Source: Didemnitutus sp041906465 (GTDB taxonomy: Bacteria; Verrucomicrobiota; Verrucomicrobiia; Opitutales; Opitutaceae). Taken from it: 64,000 nt of DNA. Numbering within the stretch: the first letter of the stretch is position 1; each line of letters begins with the position of its first letter. Location of the stretch: positions 4,948-68,947 of the forward strand of contig JAYRJE010000023.1 in the NCBI GenBank assembly GCA_041906465.1, read 5' to 3'. Both the position numbers and the translations under genes were made by a program. The notes below the pieces were generated by a model, which made no database searches, was not told the origin of the DNA, and was given only the letters and a program-made list of their open reading frames with translations. Shown here in pieces: positions 43,287 through 51,876 of this stretch.

Positions 43287-44780
43287 GTGCCCTACCTCGA
43301 GTTCCAAGGCATCACGAAACGCTTCCCCGGCGTGCGCGCGCTGGATGGCGTGAGCCTCGCGATCGAACGCGGCACGTGCCACGCGCTCATCGGCGAGAAC
43401 GGCGCCGGCAAGAGCACGCTCGGGAAGATCCTCGCCGGCGTTTACGTCGCCGACGAGGGCGAGATCCGCCTCGACGGCCGCGTGATTCGGCCCGATTCGC
43501 CCCTCGCCGCGCGCGCGCTCGGCATCGCGATGGTCCACCAGGAACTCGCGTTTTGTCCGAACCTTTCCATCGCGGAAAACCTCTGCCTCGGCGACCTGCC
43601 GCGCAACCGCCTCGGCTGGGTCGACCGCGCCGCCCTCCGCGCCCGCGCGCGCACGATGCTCGAGTCAATCCACGCCGACCTCGATCCCGGCCGGCTCATC
43701 GGCACGCTTTCCACCGGCCAGGAACAGCTCGTGCAAATCGCCGCGGCTGTAGGCACCGGCGCGCAGATCATCGTCATGGACGAGCCGACGAGCTCGCTCT
43801 CCGCCGGCGAGACGAAGGAGCTTTTCGCCCTCGTGCGAAAGCTGAAGGCGCGTGGCCTCACGCTGATCTACGTCTCGCACCGCATGGAGGAGCTGTTCGC
43901 GCTGTGCGACAACATCTCCGTGCTCCGCGACGGCCGCCACGTCGCCACGGGCCGCATCGCCGACACGACGCCGCAGCAAGTCGTCACGCAGATGATCGGC
44001 CGCGAATTGCTCGTGCAGGAACCGAAGCATCTGCACAAAGCGCGCGGCCCGCGCCGCCTCGCGGTCGAGCGCCTCGCGCATCCGTCGCGCTTCCGCGACG
44101 TCAGTTTCGAGCTCCACGCCGGCGAGATTGTCGGCCTCGCCGGCCTCGTCGGCGCCGGCCGCAGCGAAGTCGCGCAAGCGCTCCTCGGACTCGATCCCGA
44201 CGCCACCGGCCGCATGCGCATCGGCGAAAACGAAATCGAAGTCGGCTCGATCGACGCCTCGCTTCGCGCCGGACTCGGACTCTTGCCCGAAGACCGCAAA
44301 CGCCAGGGCCTCGTGCTCGGCTTGAATTGCCGCGAGAACAACTCGCTCGCCTCCCTGCCCGCCCTCAGCCGCGCCGGCTGGATGCGCGCGGGCGAGGAGC
44401 GCGGCGTCGCCCAGCGTTTCGCGAAACGACTCAATCTGAAGGCACCGTCGATCGAGAGTGGCGTCGGCACGCTCAGCGGCGGCAACCAGCAAAAGGTCGC
44501 GCTCGCAAAGTGGCTCACGCGCGATTGCTCCGTGTTGATCGTGGACGAGCCCACGCGCGGCATCGACGTCGGCGCCAAGGCGGAGATTTACCAGCTGCTC
44601 GACGAACTCGCGAGCGAGGGCAAGGCGATCCTCATGATCTCTTCGGAGCTGCCCGAGCTCATCGGTCTCTGCGGGCGCATTCTCGTGATGCGCGGCGGCC
44701 AGCTCGTCGGCGAAGTGCCGCGCACGGAGTTCAGCGAGGCGCGGCTGATGCAGCTCATGGCCGGCGTCGCCGCCGCCTGA
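43287..44780 (+). CDS. ribose-type sugar ABC transporter ATPase (two domains)
   Basis: The 497-residue protein (GTG start, 19 bp after the hairpin) has two nucleotide-binding domains. The first has GENGAGKSTLGKILAGVYVA (Walker A), LSTGQEQLVQIAAAV (signature) and IIVMDEPTSSLSAGE (Walker B). The second starts near residue 255 with VGLAGLVGAGRSEVAQALLG, in which the Lys of Walker A is replaced (G-A-G-R-S-E), as is usual for RbsA/MglA-type proteins, and ends with LSGGNQQKVALAKWL and VLIVDEPTRGIDVG. It energises import with the permease and binding protein. Confidence 0.9.
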   Translation: MPYLEFQGITKRFPGVRALDGVSLAIERGTCHALIGENGAGKSTLGKILAGVYVADEGEIRLDGRVIRPDSPLAARALGIAMVHQELAFCPNLSIAENLCLGDLPRNRLGWVDRAALRARARTMLESIHADLDPGRLIGTLSTGQEQLVQIAAAVGTGAQIIVMDEPTSSLSAGETKELFALVRKLKARGLTLIYVSHRMEELFALCDNISVLRDGRHVATGRIADTTPQQVVTQMIGRELLVQEPKHLHKARGPRRLAVERLAHPSRFRDVSFELHAGEIVGLAGLVGAGRSEVAQALLGLDPDATGRMRIGENEIEVGSIDASLRAGLGLLPEDRKRQGLVLGLNCRENNSLASLPALSRAGWMRAGEERGVAQRFAKRLNLKAPSIESGVGTLSGGNQQKVALAKWLTRDCSVLIVDEPTRGIDVGAKAEIYQLLDELASEGKAILMISSELPELIGLCGRILVMRGGQLVGEVPRTEFSEARLMQLMAGVAAA

Positions 44781-44790
44781 TTCCTCTTCC

Positions 44791-45876
44791 ATGAAAAAAC
44801 TCGGACTCGGTGTTCTCGGCCTTGGTGAAGGCCGCAGCATCATTTCGGCGGGCCTGCACAGCGAATTGTGGGACGTCGTCGCGCTGTGCGATCTCAACGA
44901 GGCGCTCGGCCGCGAGCGTTGCGCCGAGTTTCAGCTGCCGTTCGAGAAATTCACGCGCGACTACGCGGCGTTGTTGGCGAATCCGGCGATCGACGTCGTC
45001 GGCATCTACACGCCGGATCACCTGCACGCCGACCACGTCATCGCCGCGCTGCGCGCCGGCAAGCACGTGGTCTGCACGAAGCCGTTTCTCCACGACCTGA
45101 GCCGCGCCGCCGAAGTCCGCGCCGCGGCCGCCGCTTCCGGCAAGCGTGTCATGGTCGGCCAGAGTTCGCGCTTCTTCGCGCCGTTCACGCGCCAGCGCGA
45201 GCACTTCGAGGAAGGAAAGTTCGGCCCGCTCAACTCCGTCGAAGCCTACTACAACGCCGACCACCGCTGGTTCCTCGCCAAGGGCTGGGCCAAGACCGAC
45301 GCGTTCAAGTGGCTCTACGGCGGCCTGAGTCATCCCGTCGACTTCATCCGCTGGTATCTGCCGGACATCGAAGAAGTGATGGGCTACTCGCGACTCAGCG
45401 AAAACGGCGCGAAGCTCGGGCTCGTCCACGCGGACACGTTCCACTTCATCTACAAGGCCCGCTCGGGTCCGATCGCGCGCGTCAGCGGCACCTACACGAG
45501 CCCGGTCACGCCAAACTCGCGCGACAGCAACATGAGCTGCGTGCTGCGCGGCGCGCTCGGCGCCGGCCAGGCCGACTACTACGAGCTGCGCTACGCGTGG
45601 AAGACCGACACGCAGTCCGTCGTCGAGACGTTCGAGGACAAGGACGACTACTATTTCCGCTTCGGCGGCCACTCGCACCACGCCGGCGAATACCAGAACT
45701 ACATCGAGTATTTCGCCCGCTGCCTCGCCGATGGTCGCAAGCCCACACCCGACGTCGACGAAGGCATCGTCACCGTCGCGCTGATGCAGGCCATGGAAGA
45801 ATCCTGCGCGAGCGGCCGGCCGGTGAAGCTGCGCGACGTGCTCGCGCGCCACGGCCTCGAAGCGCTGACGCCGTAG
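44791..45876 (+). CDS. Gfo/Idh/MocA-family oxidoreductase
   Basis: The 361-residue protein starts MKKLGLGVLGLGEGRSIISA, a dinucleotide-binding Rossmann motif (G-x-G-x-G-x-x) on the first strand. IDVVGIYTPDHLHADHVIAA and GKHVVCTKPFLHDLSRAAEV (the E/T-K-P motif with the catalytic-side Lys) are the family signatures. The C-terminal alpha/beta domain ends YFARCLADGRKPTPDVDEGI. It probably oxidises a sugar, inositol or sugar acid with NAD(P). It lies 10 bp after the ATPase gene in the same operon, so the transported sugar may be its substrate. Confidence 0.85.
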   Translation: MKKLGLGVLGLGEGRSIISAGLHSELWDVVALCDLNEALGRERCAEFQLPFEKFTRDYAALLANPAIDVVGIYTPDHLHADHVIAALRAGKHVVCTKPFLHDLSRAAEVRAAAAASGKRVMVGQSSRFFAPFTRQREHFEEGKFGPLNSVEAYYNADHRWFLAKGWAKTDAFKWLYGGLSHPVDFIRWYLPDIEEVMGYSRLSENGAKLGLVHADTFHFIYKARSGPIARVSGTYTSPVTPNSRDSNMSCVLRGALGAGQADYYELRYAWKTDTQSVVETFEDKDDYYFRFGGHSHHAGEYQNYIEYFARCLADGRKPTPDVDEGIVTVALMQAMEESCASGRPVKLRDVLARHGLEALTP

Positions 45877-45914
45877 CAGACCGCGGCTGCTTTCCTACCC
45901 CACCACACTAACCC

Positions 45915-47252
45915 TTGAGCAAGACCTCCGCCTCCACGCGGTTCAGCTACGCCGCCAGCGACGTCGCCGGACAGCTGCTGTTCTGTTGGATCATGTGGTA
46001 TCTGCCGTATTTCTATACGGACACCTACGGCATTCCGGCGGCGACCGTCGGCACGATCCTGCTCGTCGCGCGCTGGGTCGACGCGATCGATGCGCCGATC
46101 TGGGGAATCATCTTCGATCGCACGAACAGCCGCTGGGGCAAAAGCCGCCCGTGGTTCCTGTGGCTGTCGGGACCGTTCGCGGTGTTCGGCGTGCTGACGT
46201 TCCTCACGCCCGAACTGAGCTACGGCGCCAAGGTCGCCTACGCCGCGATCACCTACATCGTGAGCAACGTCCTCTACACCGGCATCAACACGCCGGTGAC
46301 GTCGATTCTCTCCGCGCTGACGCCCGATCCGCACGAGCGCGTCACGCTGACGATGTTCCGCATGGTTGGCTCCAAGCTCGGCGTGCTGATCGTCAATCTC
46401 ACCGGACTCGAACTCGTGCGAGTCTTCGGCCAGGGCGACGACCGCCGCGGCTACATGATCGCGGTGCCAATCTTCGCCGCCGTGTCGCTGGCGCTGTTTC
46501 TCACCGCGTTTCGGAATCTCCGCGAAACCGTGCCGGTCGATTCCACGCCCGTGCCGATCCGCGGCACGTTTGGCGCGCTGCGGGGCAACTGGCCGTGGTT
46601 CATCATTTTTGCCAGCAGCTTCCTGTTCTGGATCGGCTTCATCTCCCGCGTCTCCGTGGCGCCGCACTTTCTCGAATACGTTCTGCATCGCCCCGATTTG
46701 CTGAAGCTCGCCAACGGCCTCGACTTCGCGTCGCTCGGCACGGCGCTGCTGCTGCCGTGGTTCTGCCGGCGCGCTTCCAAAGCCACCGTCTGGGCGCTCG
46801 GCCTCGCCGGCATGGTGCTCGGGCAACTCATCGTCTACCTCGGACTCCGCCACGGCGCCTCGATCCCGCTCGTGATGACGGGTTGGACGATCGGCTTCGT
46901 CGCCAGCGGCGCGGCGATGGCGATGCCGTTCTCGGTGCTCTCGGACAGCGTGGATTACGGCGAATGGAAAACCGGCATCCGCGCCGCGGGCCTGCTCACT
47001 GCCGTCGGTGCAGCGTTCTGCCTGAAAGCCGGCGCCGGGCTTGGTGGCGCGTTGCCGATGTGGCTGCTCGACGCCGCGGGCTATGTCCCGAAAGCCGCAC
47101 AAACACCTGCCGCGCTCGACGCGATCACGTTCGGCGTGGTCTGGCTGCCTGCGCTCGCCTTCGCCCTCGCGCTGGTGCCGGTGCTCTTCTACAGCCGCTT
47201 CGAACGCCTGGAACCGCAGATCGCCGCCGACCTCGCCGCCCGGCGCGCTTAA
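45915..47252 (+). CDS. GPH-family sugar:cation symporter
   Basis: The 445-residue inner-membrane protein begins at a TTG with STRFSYAASDVAGQLLFCWI. It has 12 predicted helices and the GPH-family loops RWVDAIDAPIWGIIFDRTNS with RWGKSRPWFLWLSGPFAV (the conserved D-x-x-x-D-R-T-x-S-R-x-G-K-x-R-P-x-x-L motif), TDSVDYGEW-like SDSVDYGEWKTGIRAAGLLT and FSVL. Relatives import melibiose, xylosides or glucuronides with Na+ or H+. It gives this cluster a second sugar uptake route. Confidence 0.85.
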   Translation: MSKTSASTRFSYAASDVAGQLLFCWIMWYLPYFYTDTYGIPAATVGTILLVARWVDAIDAPIWGIIFDRTNSRWGKSRPWFLWLSGPFAVFGVLTFLTPELSYGAKVAYAAITYIVSNVLYTGINTPVTSILSALTPDPHERVTLTMFRMVGSKLGVLIVNLTGLELVRVFGQGDDRRGYMIAVPIFAAVSLALFLTAFRNLRETVPVDSTPVPIRGTFGALRGNWPWFIIFASSFLFWIGFISRVSVAPHFLEYVLHRPDLLKLANGLDFASLGTALLLPWFCRRASKATVWALGLAGMVLGQLIVYLGLRHGASIPLVMTGWTIGFVASGAAMAMPFSVLSDSVDYGEWKTGIRAAGLLTAVGAAFCLKAGAGLGGALPMWLLDAAGYVPKAAQTPAALDAITFGVVWLPALAFALALVPVLFYSRFERLEPQIAADLAARRA

Positions 47253-47275
47253 GCGCCCCGCGAGTGAGCGCGGCG

Positions 47276-47860
47276 TTACGGACTCGCTGCTTTTCCGCTG
47301 CTCGCGGCCGTCACTTGTTTCTCCAACTCGGCGATCCTTTCGGCTGCCAACTCCTCGATGCGCTTGTTGAGGAACTCGAGCGCATACTTGCTCTTCTGAC
47401 CTTGGTCCGGCGAATCCAGCACTTGCTGGCGCCGTATGAGCAGGTCGCCGAGCTTGGCGTCACCGGTCCGGGCGAGTTCCTGCGCGCGGGCAATGCCGGT
47501 TAGCGAGCGTAACCGCGCAAGCTGCTCGGTGCGCGCATCTCTCACTCGCGCGACGTTGAGCCGGATTTCGATCCGCCGACCGTCTCGGCTCAGCGTCAGT
47601 TTTCCTGCTTCCTTGTCGAACGCCTCGATGCGATAGCCATCGAAACTCCCACCCAAGTCCACCCAACGGGCGTTTGCCCCGTCGGCATCGGCGAGCGAAA
47701 GGACGGGTTTCGCCCCTTCGTAGAAGTATCCCATGAGCTTGGGTTCGGCCTGCACACTGGTTACGGCGCCGAATAGGCCAATCAGCCACCACCGCCGAAA
47801 GTGCAGGCGGACAGCGAACGCTTCTGTGCGCGGAGCGCGCCAAACGGATACGAAGGACAT
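47276..47860 (-). CDS. exported protein of unknown function
   Basis: The 194-residue protein starts MSFVSVWRAPRTEAFAVRLH and has a signal-like segment WWLIGLFGAVTSVQA ending near residue 42, followed by EPKLMGYFYEGAKPVLSLAD. The middle is beta-rich and charged; the C-terminal 70 residues form a helix (LEFLNKRIEELAAERIAELE) likely to be coiled coil. No known domain is recognised. It lies downstream of the AraC-family gene on the same strand. Confidence 0.55.
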   Translation of the reverse strand: MSFVSVWRAPRTEAFAVRLHFRRWWLIGLFGAVTSVQAEPKLMGYFYEGAKPVLSLADADGANARWVDLGGSFDGYRIEAFDKEAGKLTLSRDGRRIEIRLNVARVRDARTEQLARLRSLTGIARAQELARTGDAKLGDLLIRRQQVLDSPDQGQKSKYALEFLNKRIEELAAERIAELEKQVTAASSGKAASP

Positions 47861-47991
47861 GGTGAATAAACGTCTCGGTTCGGCCCGTGAGTGGAAGATC
47901 GCTAATGAATGACCGCCTCGAACAGAGCACCGAACAGCGCGGAGGCAACGGCAGAATCCGAGCCGACCTGGCGAGTCGACCACTCTTCCGC

Positions 47992-48867
47992 TCAGGCGTG
48001 CAGCGCCCGGAACACGCTCGGCGAGACGCCGTGCACGCGCTTGAACACGCGCGAAAACTGGAACGGATCCAGGCCCATCTCCTCCGCGACGTCCTGCGCC
48101 GGCGCCGTGGTGCTGCGCAGGCGGTCCGCCGCCCACTCCATCTTGCGACGTTGGAGGTAGGCGGCAGGCGACTCGTCGTGAAACCGGCGAAACAGGTGGC
48201 AGAGATGCGAGGCGCCCACGCCGCATGCCGCGGCGAGGCCGGCGAGCGACTCCAGTTCGCCGAAATGCGCATCGATGTGCTGCCGCGCGCGCTCGAACGT
48301 GGCGCGCGCCTGTTGTTCGGATTTCGTCCGCGCCGCCGGAGAGCGCGCGATGGTGTGGAGCAGAATCTCGAGTTGAAGCGCGCACAGGCGCTCAGTGCGT
48401 GCGTCGCGCTGCTGGCCAAAGCGAATCAGCGCCTCGAACGCGGCCCGCACCTGACCGGCATTCGAGACTTCCACCGCGCGACCCGGCGCCAGCCCGCAGG
48501 AAGCGAGCAGCGCCGCGGCGGTCGAGCCGGTGAAGTCGACGAAATACTTCGTCAGCGGGTGGGCCGCCGAGTTCTCGATCCGATGCGGAACGCGCGGTCC
48601 GTAACAAAAAACCGTGCCCGTGGTCAGCGGCCGCGAGGTCCCGCGCAACGTCAGCGTCCCCTCGCCGGCGGCGACGAACTCGAGTCCGAAGAACGGAAAC
48701 GTGGCGCGCTCCACACGGTATTCCGGCGCGCATTTCTCCCAACCGCCGCACACGACGGCGACGCCGCGCACGGCACGCGGCTTCAGGTTGAGGTAGAAGC
48801 GCTGCGCGTCGGTGACCTGTCGGGAGACGAAAGCGGGAACCGGTTGCGCAGGAGAAGCCGCGGGCAT
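47992..48867 (-). CDS. AraC-family transcriptional regulator
   Basis: The 291-residue protein has an N-terminal cupin-like sensing domain (GWEKCAPEYRVERATFPFFG, LEFVAAGEGTLTLRG, CYGPRVPHRIEN) and two C-terminal HTH motifs at about residues 190-288: ESLAGLAAACGVGASHLCHL with FRRFHDESPAAYLQRRKMEW, and APAQDVAEEMGLDPFQFSRV with FKRVHGVSPSVFRALHA. It probably activates the adjacent sugar genes in response to their substrate. It is 121 bp downstream of the alcohol dehydrogenase gene. Confidence 0.85.
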   Translation of the reverse strand: MPAASPAQPVPAFVSRQVTDAQRFYLNLKPRAVRGVAVVCGGWEKCAPEYRVERATFPFFGLEFVAAGEGTLTLRGTSRPLTTGTVFCYGPRVPHRIENSAAHPLTKYFVDFTGSTAAALLASCGLAPGRAVEVSNAGQVRAAFEALIRFGQQRDARTERLCALQLEILLHTIARSPAARTKSEQQARATFERARQHIDAHFGELESLAGLAAACGVGASHLCHLFRRFHDESPAAYLQRRKMEWAADRLRSTTAPAQDVAEEMGLDPFQFSRVFKRVHGVSPSVFRALHA

Positions 48868-48987
48868 GCAGCGTCTCCATACAATCGCGGGCGAAACTCA
48901 ACCCTGTTGTTCGCAGTGCGACGTAGCCGCGTTGGAACACGCGGTCGCGATTGACGATAGGCGCGCTCCCACGTGGAAGAAGGCGCC

Positions 48988-50007
48988 TCAGGCAAACTCG
49001 ACCTGGATCTTCGTGAACGCCGCGGGATTCGCCGCCCAATCGCGCATCGCCGTAGGAGCGTCGGCGAGCGTGGCGACGCGAGTGATCGCCTTCGCCACGG
49101 GAAAACGCCGCGCCTGAAGGTGCGCGATCACCGCGGCGAAGTCATCGCGCGTCGCATTGCGCGAGCCGAGCACATCGAGTTCCTTTTGCACGAAGAGCTT
49201 CGTCTCGTATTCGACCGGCGCCTTCGCGTAGCCGATGTAGACGACGCGACCGGCGAAGCCGACTTCCTCGACTGCGGCGCGAAACGTCTGCGGCAAGCCG
49301 ATCGCCTCGATCGCGACTTCCGGACCATGTCCATCGGTGAGCGCTTGCAGGCGTTCGTGGAGATTCTCAGTGGCGGTGTTGATCGTCTCGGTCGCACCGG
49401 CTTCGCGGGCGAGTTCGAGCTTGGCGACATCGAGATCGACCGCGATCACACGCGCGCCGCGCACCGCGGCGCCGGCAATCGCGCCGAGACCGATCGCGCC
49501 GCAACCGAGCACGACCACGACGTCACCGGCGGCCACGCGACCGCGCGCCACGGCATGGAAACCGATCGTCAGCGGCTCGACCATGGCCAGCTCCGCAAAA
49601 TCGAGCCCCGGCGCGGTGAGCAGTTTCTCCGCCGGCACGCAGATGAACTCGGCGAGCCCGCCCTCGCGCTGGACTCCGAGCGTCTGGTTGTAGCGGCAGC
49701 AATTCGGCCGCTGTTGCCGGCAGGCGGAGCACTTGCCGCACGCGGTGTAGGGCACGATCAGCACGGACGTGCCGACGGCGGGCGCGCCCGCCGCAGCGGC
49801 GCCCACCGCGTCGACGACGCCGGCCAGTTCGTGGCCAGGCACGCGCGGATACGATACGAGCGGGTTCACGCCGCGGAACGTGCTGAGGTCGGAGCCGCAA
49901 TAGCCGCCGCGGCGCACGCGCACGCGCACTTCGCCGGCTTGCGGTTCGGGCTTCGGCAGGTCGATCAAGCGCACGTCGCCGGGCGCGGTGATTTGGAGAG
50001 CTTTCAT
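48988..50007 (-). CDS. zinc-dependent alcohol/sugar dehydrogenase (MDR family)
   Basis: The 339-residue protein starts MKALQITAPGDVRLIDLPKP. Catalytic zinc ligands are visible in GYCGSDLSTFRG (Cys), RVPGHELAGVVDAVG (His-Glu) and the structural zinc loop YTACGKCSACRQQRPNCC. The Rossmann motif VVVLGCGAIGLGAIAGAAVR lies near residue 165. Likely reaction: NAD-dependent oxidation of a sugar or polyol. It follows the AKR gene by 4 bp and so is almost certainly in the same transcript. Confidence 0.85.
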   Translation of the reverse strand: MKALQITAPGDVRLIDLPKPEPQAGEVRVRVRRGGYCGSDLSTFRGVNPLVSYPRVPGHELAGVVDAVGAAAAGAPAVGTSVLIVPYTACGKCSACRQQRPNCCRYNQTLGVQREGGLAEFICVPAEKLLTAPGLDFAELAMVEPLTIGFHAVARGRVAAGDVVVVLGCGAIGLGAIAGAAVRGARVIAVDLDVAKLELAREAGATETINTATENLHERLQALTDGHGPEVAIEAIGLPQTFRAAVEEVGFAGRVVYIGYAKAPVEYETKLFVQKELDVLGSRNATRDDFAAVIAHLQARRFPVAKAITRVATLADAPTAMRDWAANPAAFTKIQVEFA

Positions 50008-50011
50008 CGGA

Positions 50012-50986
50012 TCAGGCCGTAGTCGCGGGTTGGATGATCGGATCGCGGTGCTCGGGCCGACCGCGCGTGAAGTTGGCGTTGTGGATCGGCGCGAGAATCG
50101 CACGCACCGCCGTGAGGTGTGTCGGATCGATGGGCGTGCGGAGATACTCGAGATTGCGGCGCATGTTGGCCGGTTTCGCAGTGCTGATGAGCGTTGTCGC
50201 GATCTGCGGATGGCTGCACGAGAAATGCACCGCGAGGTGCGTCAGGTCGATGCCGTGCGCGCGACAATAGTCGGCCGCGCGGCGGCAACCGGCAATGATG
50301 GCCGGGCTGGCCGGATGCCACGCCGGCGCGCCGCGCTCGGTGAGCAGGCCCATGCCGGTCGGCGAGGCGTTGATTACGCCCACACCCTTCGCGGCAAAAT
50401 ACGGTAGCAGCGACTCGAGCGAGGTGTCGTTCAGCGCGTAGTGACAGAACGACAGGATCGTCTCGATGGTGCCGGCGGGCGCGCGGTCGAGCAGCGCCGG
50501 GAAAATTTTCAGCGGCAAGCCGGTGATGCCGATGTGGCGGACGACGCCGGCGCGTTTCAGCTCGAGCAGCGTCGGCAGCGTCTCGCGCAGGATCACGTCG
50601 TGGTCGGCAAACTCGACGTCGTGGCACTGGATGAGGTCGAGGTAATCGGTGCCGAGGCGCTGCAGGCTCGCTGCGATGCTGCGCTTCGTGCGGTCGGCGG
50701 AGTAGTCGTAGTCGTTTTTCGCCTCGCTGTAGCTGCCGATCTTGGTCGCGAGCAGGTAGCGGCGGCGGTCGACGCCGCGCAACGCCACGCCGAGGTTCGT
50801 TTCCGCGAGGGTCTCGCCGTAGGCCGGCGAGACGTCGATGAAGTTGATGCCGCCGTCGAGCGCGACGTGCACGGTTTCAATGCACTCGTCGAGATTCACG
50901 TCGTGAAACACGGCGCCGAGCGACGACGCGCCGAAACTCAGGCGAGAGACCGAGAGGCCGGTTTTACCGAAGGGAAGGTAGTCCAT
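50012..50986 (-). CDS. aldo/keto reductase, L-galactose dehydrogenase-like
   Basis: The 324-residue protein starts MDYLPFGKTGLSVSRLSFGA. From memory, segments are very like plant L-galactose dehydrogenase and bacterial L-fucose dehydrogenases: FGASSLGAVFHDVNLDECIE, GINFIDVSPAYGETLAETNL, DYLDLIQCHDVEFADHDVIL, GVVRHIGITGLPLKIFP and SFCHYALNDTSLESLLPY with GVGVINASPTGMGLL. The AKR tetrad appears as Asp (FIDVSPAY), Tyr (PAYGET), Lys (ATKIGSY) and His (IQCHDV). It likely oxidises L-galactose or L-fucose at C1 with NAD(P). The start at 50986 follows a strong hairpin by 8 bp. Confidence 0.85.
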   Translation of the reverse strand: MDYLPFGKTGLSVSRLSFGASSLGAVFHDVNLDECIETVHVALDGGINFIDVSPAYGETLAETNLGVALRGVDRRRYLLATKIGSYSEAKNDYDYSADRTKRSIAASLQRLGTDYLDLIQCHDVEFADHDVILRETLPTLLELKRAGVVRHIGITGLPLKIFPALLDRAPAGTIETILSFCHYALNDTSLESLLPYFAAKGVGVINASPTGMGLLTERGAPAWHPASPAIIAGCRRAADYCRAHGIDLTHLAVHFSCSHPQIATTLISTAKPANMRRNLEYLRTPIDPTHLTAVRAILAPIHNANFTRGRPEHRDPIIQPATTA

Positions 50987-50993
50987 ACAGCAA

Positions 50994-51027
50994 GGGCGTG
51001 CAGTCCGAGATTGGACTGCACGCGCCC
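50994..51027. promoter_or_regulatory. long inverted repeat directly upstream of the AKR gene
   Basis: gtgcagtcc (50998-51006) and ggactgcac (51013-51021) are perfect complements with a 6-base spacer; the arms extend outward by gggc/gccc with a 2-base bulge. It sits 8-41 bp before the AKR start, so it could be an operator (perhaps for the AraC-type regulator) or a leader hairpin. Confidence 0.4.
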
Positions 51028-51055
51028 AGTCTACCAATTCGTTTCGTTGTCGGGA

Positions 51056-51438
51056 ATGACTGCCCTTGTGCTCCGCTTGCGGGATTTTGCGGTCCCGACG
51101 CGCCCCCGCGTGGGTGTGATTCCGTTGCGAGCGCGGAGCTCCGACATCACCACGACGCGGCGCCTCGGGTTTGGCCGTGCGATCGCGGCAGCCGACATGC
51201 GCCCCGCCTCCTTCGCCCTGCTTGTCTGTCACAGGAATTAGGGACATGTGGCGATAGGCGCTTGTGGATAAGATGGCATGTGGCCGCAGACCTTTTTCTT
51301 CCACCCCTCGGGTGCGCCCGCATCGCCAGCTTCCTCGCCCAAGCCGCCCAGCTCCGCGAACATTTCCTCACCGGTGGCGTTCTTTGCGACGCCGCGTCGC
51401 TGTCCTGTTCTCCACTCTTGCTGCGTCCAAGGCTGAGT
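51056..51438. other. gap without a convincing gene
   Basis: Nothing in this stretch is supported as a gene. A 61-codon plus-strand frame starts at 51056 (MTALVLRLRDFAVPTRPRVG) but has no ribosome-binding site or recognisable pattern. The region is probably old island debris. Confidence 0.35.
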
Positions 51439-51870
51439 TTAGCGTGCCGGCGATCGCGGCGGCGGCTTCCGGCCGATGGCGTCCGCTGTTGAGATCTCAT
51501 GCTTCCCTTCCTCCGCCCGCTCATCACCGTTCTGCTCGGCTCGCTGCTGCTGACGGTGCTCGTTCGTCACGACAAGAAAGCAGCCGAATACCGGTGCCAG
51601 ACGGCACGACCCAACAGATGGATGCTGGGTCCAACACAGGTCCGCCTGCAATCGCACGCCCTTCAGCCGCAAGTCTTCAACGGAGAATCCGCGGGCAACC
51701 CGTCGTGCAAATTCGCGACGCTCCGGCGTGTCGAACGGTCCGCAGACGACGGCTGTCGGAGCGAAGCCCATCAATTTCGCGTCTCCTTCCACGTCGTCCA
51801 GAAATGCCTTCAGCTCTTCGGGCGTGGCAGTCTCCGGCGCACGAAACGCGAAATGGTAGGATAAGCCCAT
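51439..51870 (-). pseudogene. C-terminally broken copy of a conserved protein
   Basis: The first ~105 residues look like a real conserved protein: MGLSYHFAFRAPETATPEEL, FLDDVEGDAKLMGFAPTAVV, FDTPERREFARRVARGF and GCFLVVTNEH. After about 51555 the frame becomes a Gln/Arg/Glu-rich run (RQQQRAEQNGDERAEEGKHE) that looks like antisense of a membrane segment. On the plus strand the same DNA encodes MLPFLRPLITVLLGSLLLTV from 51499. Two gene pieces thus meet head-on, as at a rearrangement junction. The ATG is 6 bp after the integrase stop. Confidence 0.45.
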
Positions 51871-51876
51871 AGGAGT

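Noticed and set aside
51499..51864. plus-strand gene starting MLPFLRPLITVLLGSLLLTV
   Set aside because: Only the first ~30 residues look protein-like; the rest is antisense to a conserved frame, so at most it is a broken 5' end.
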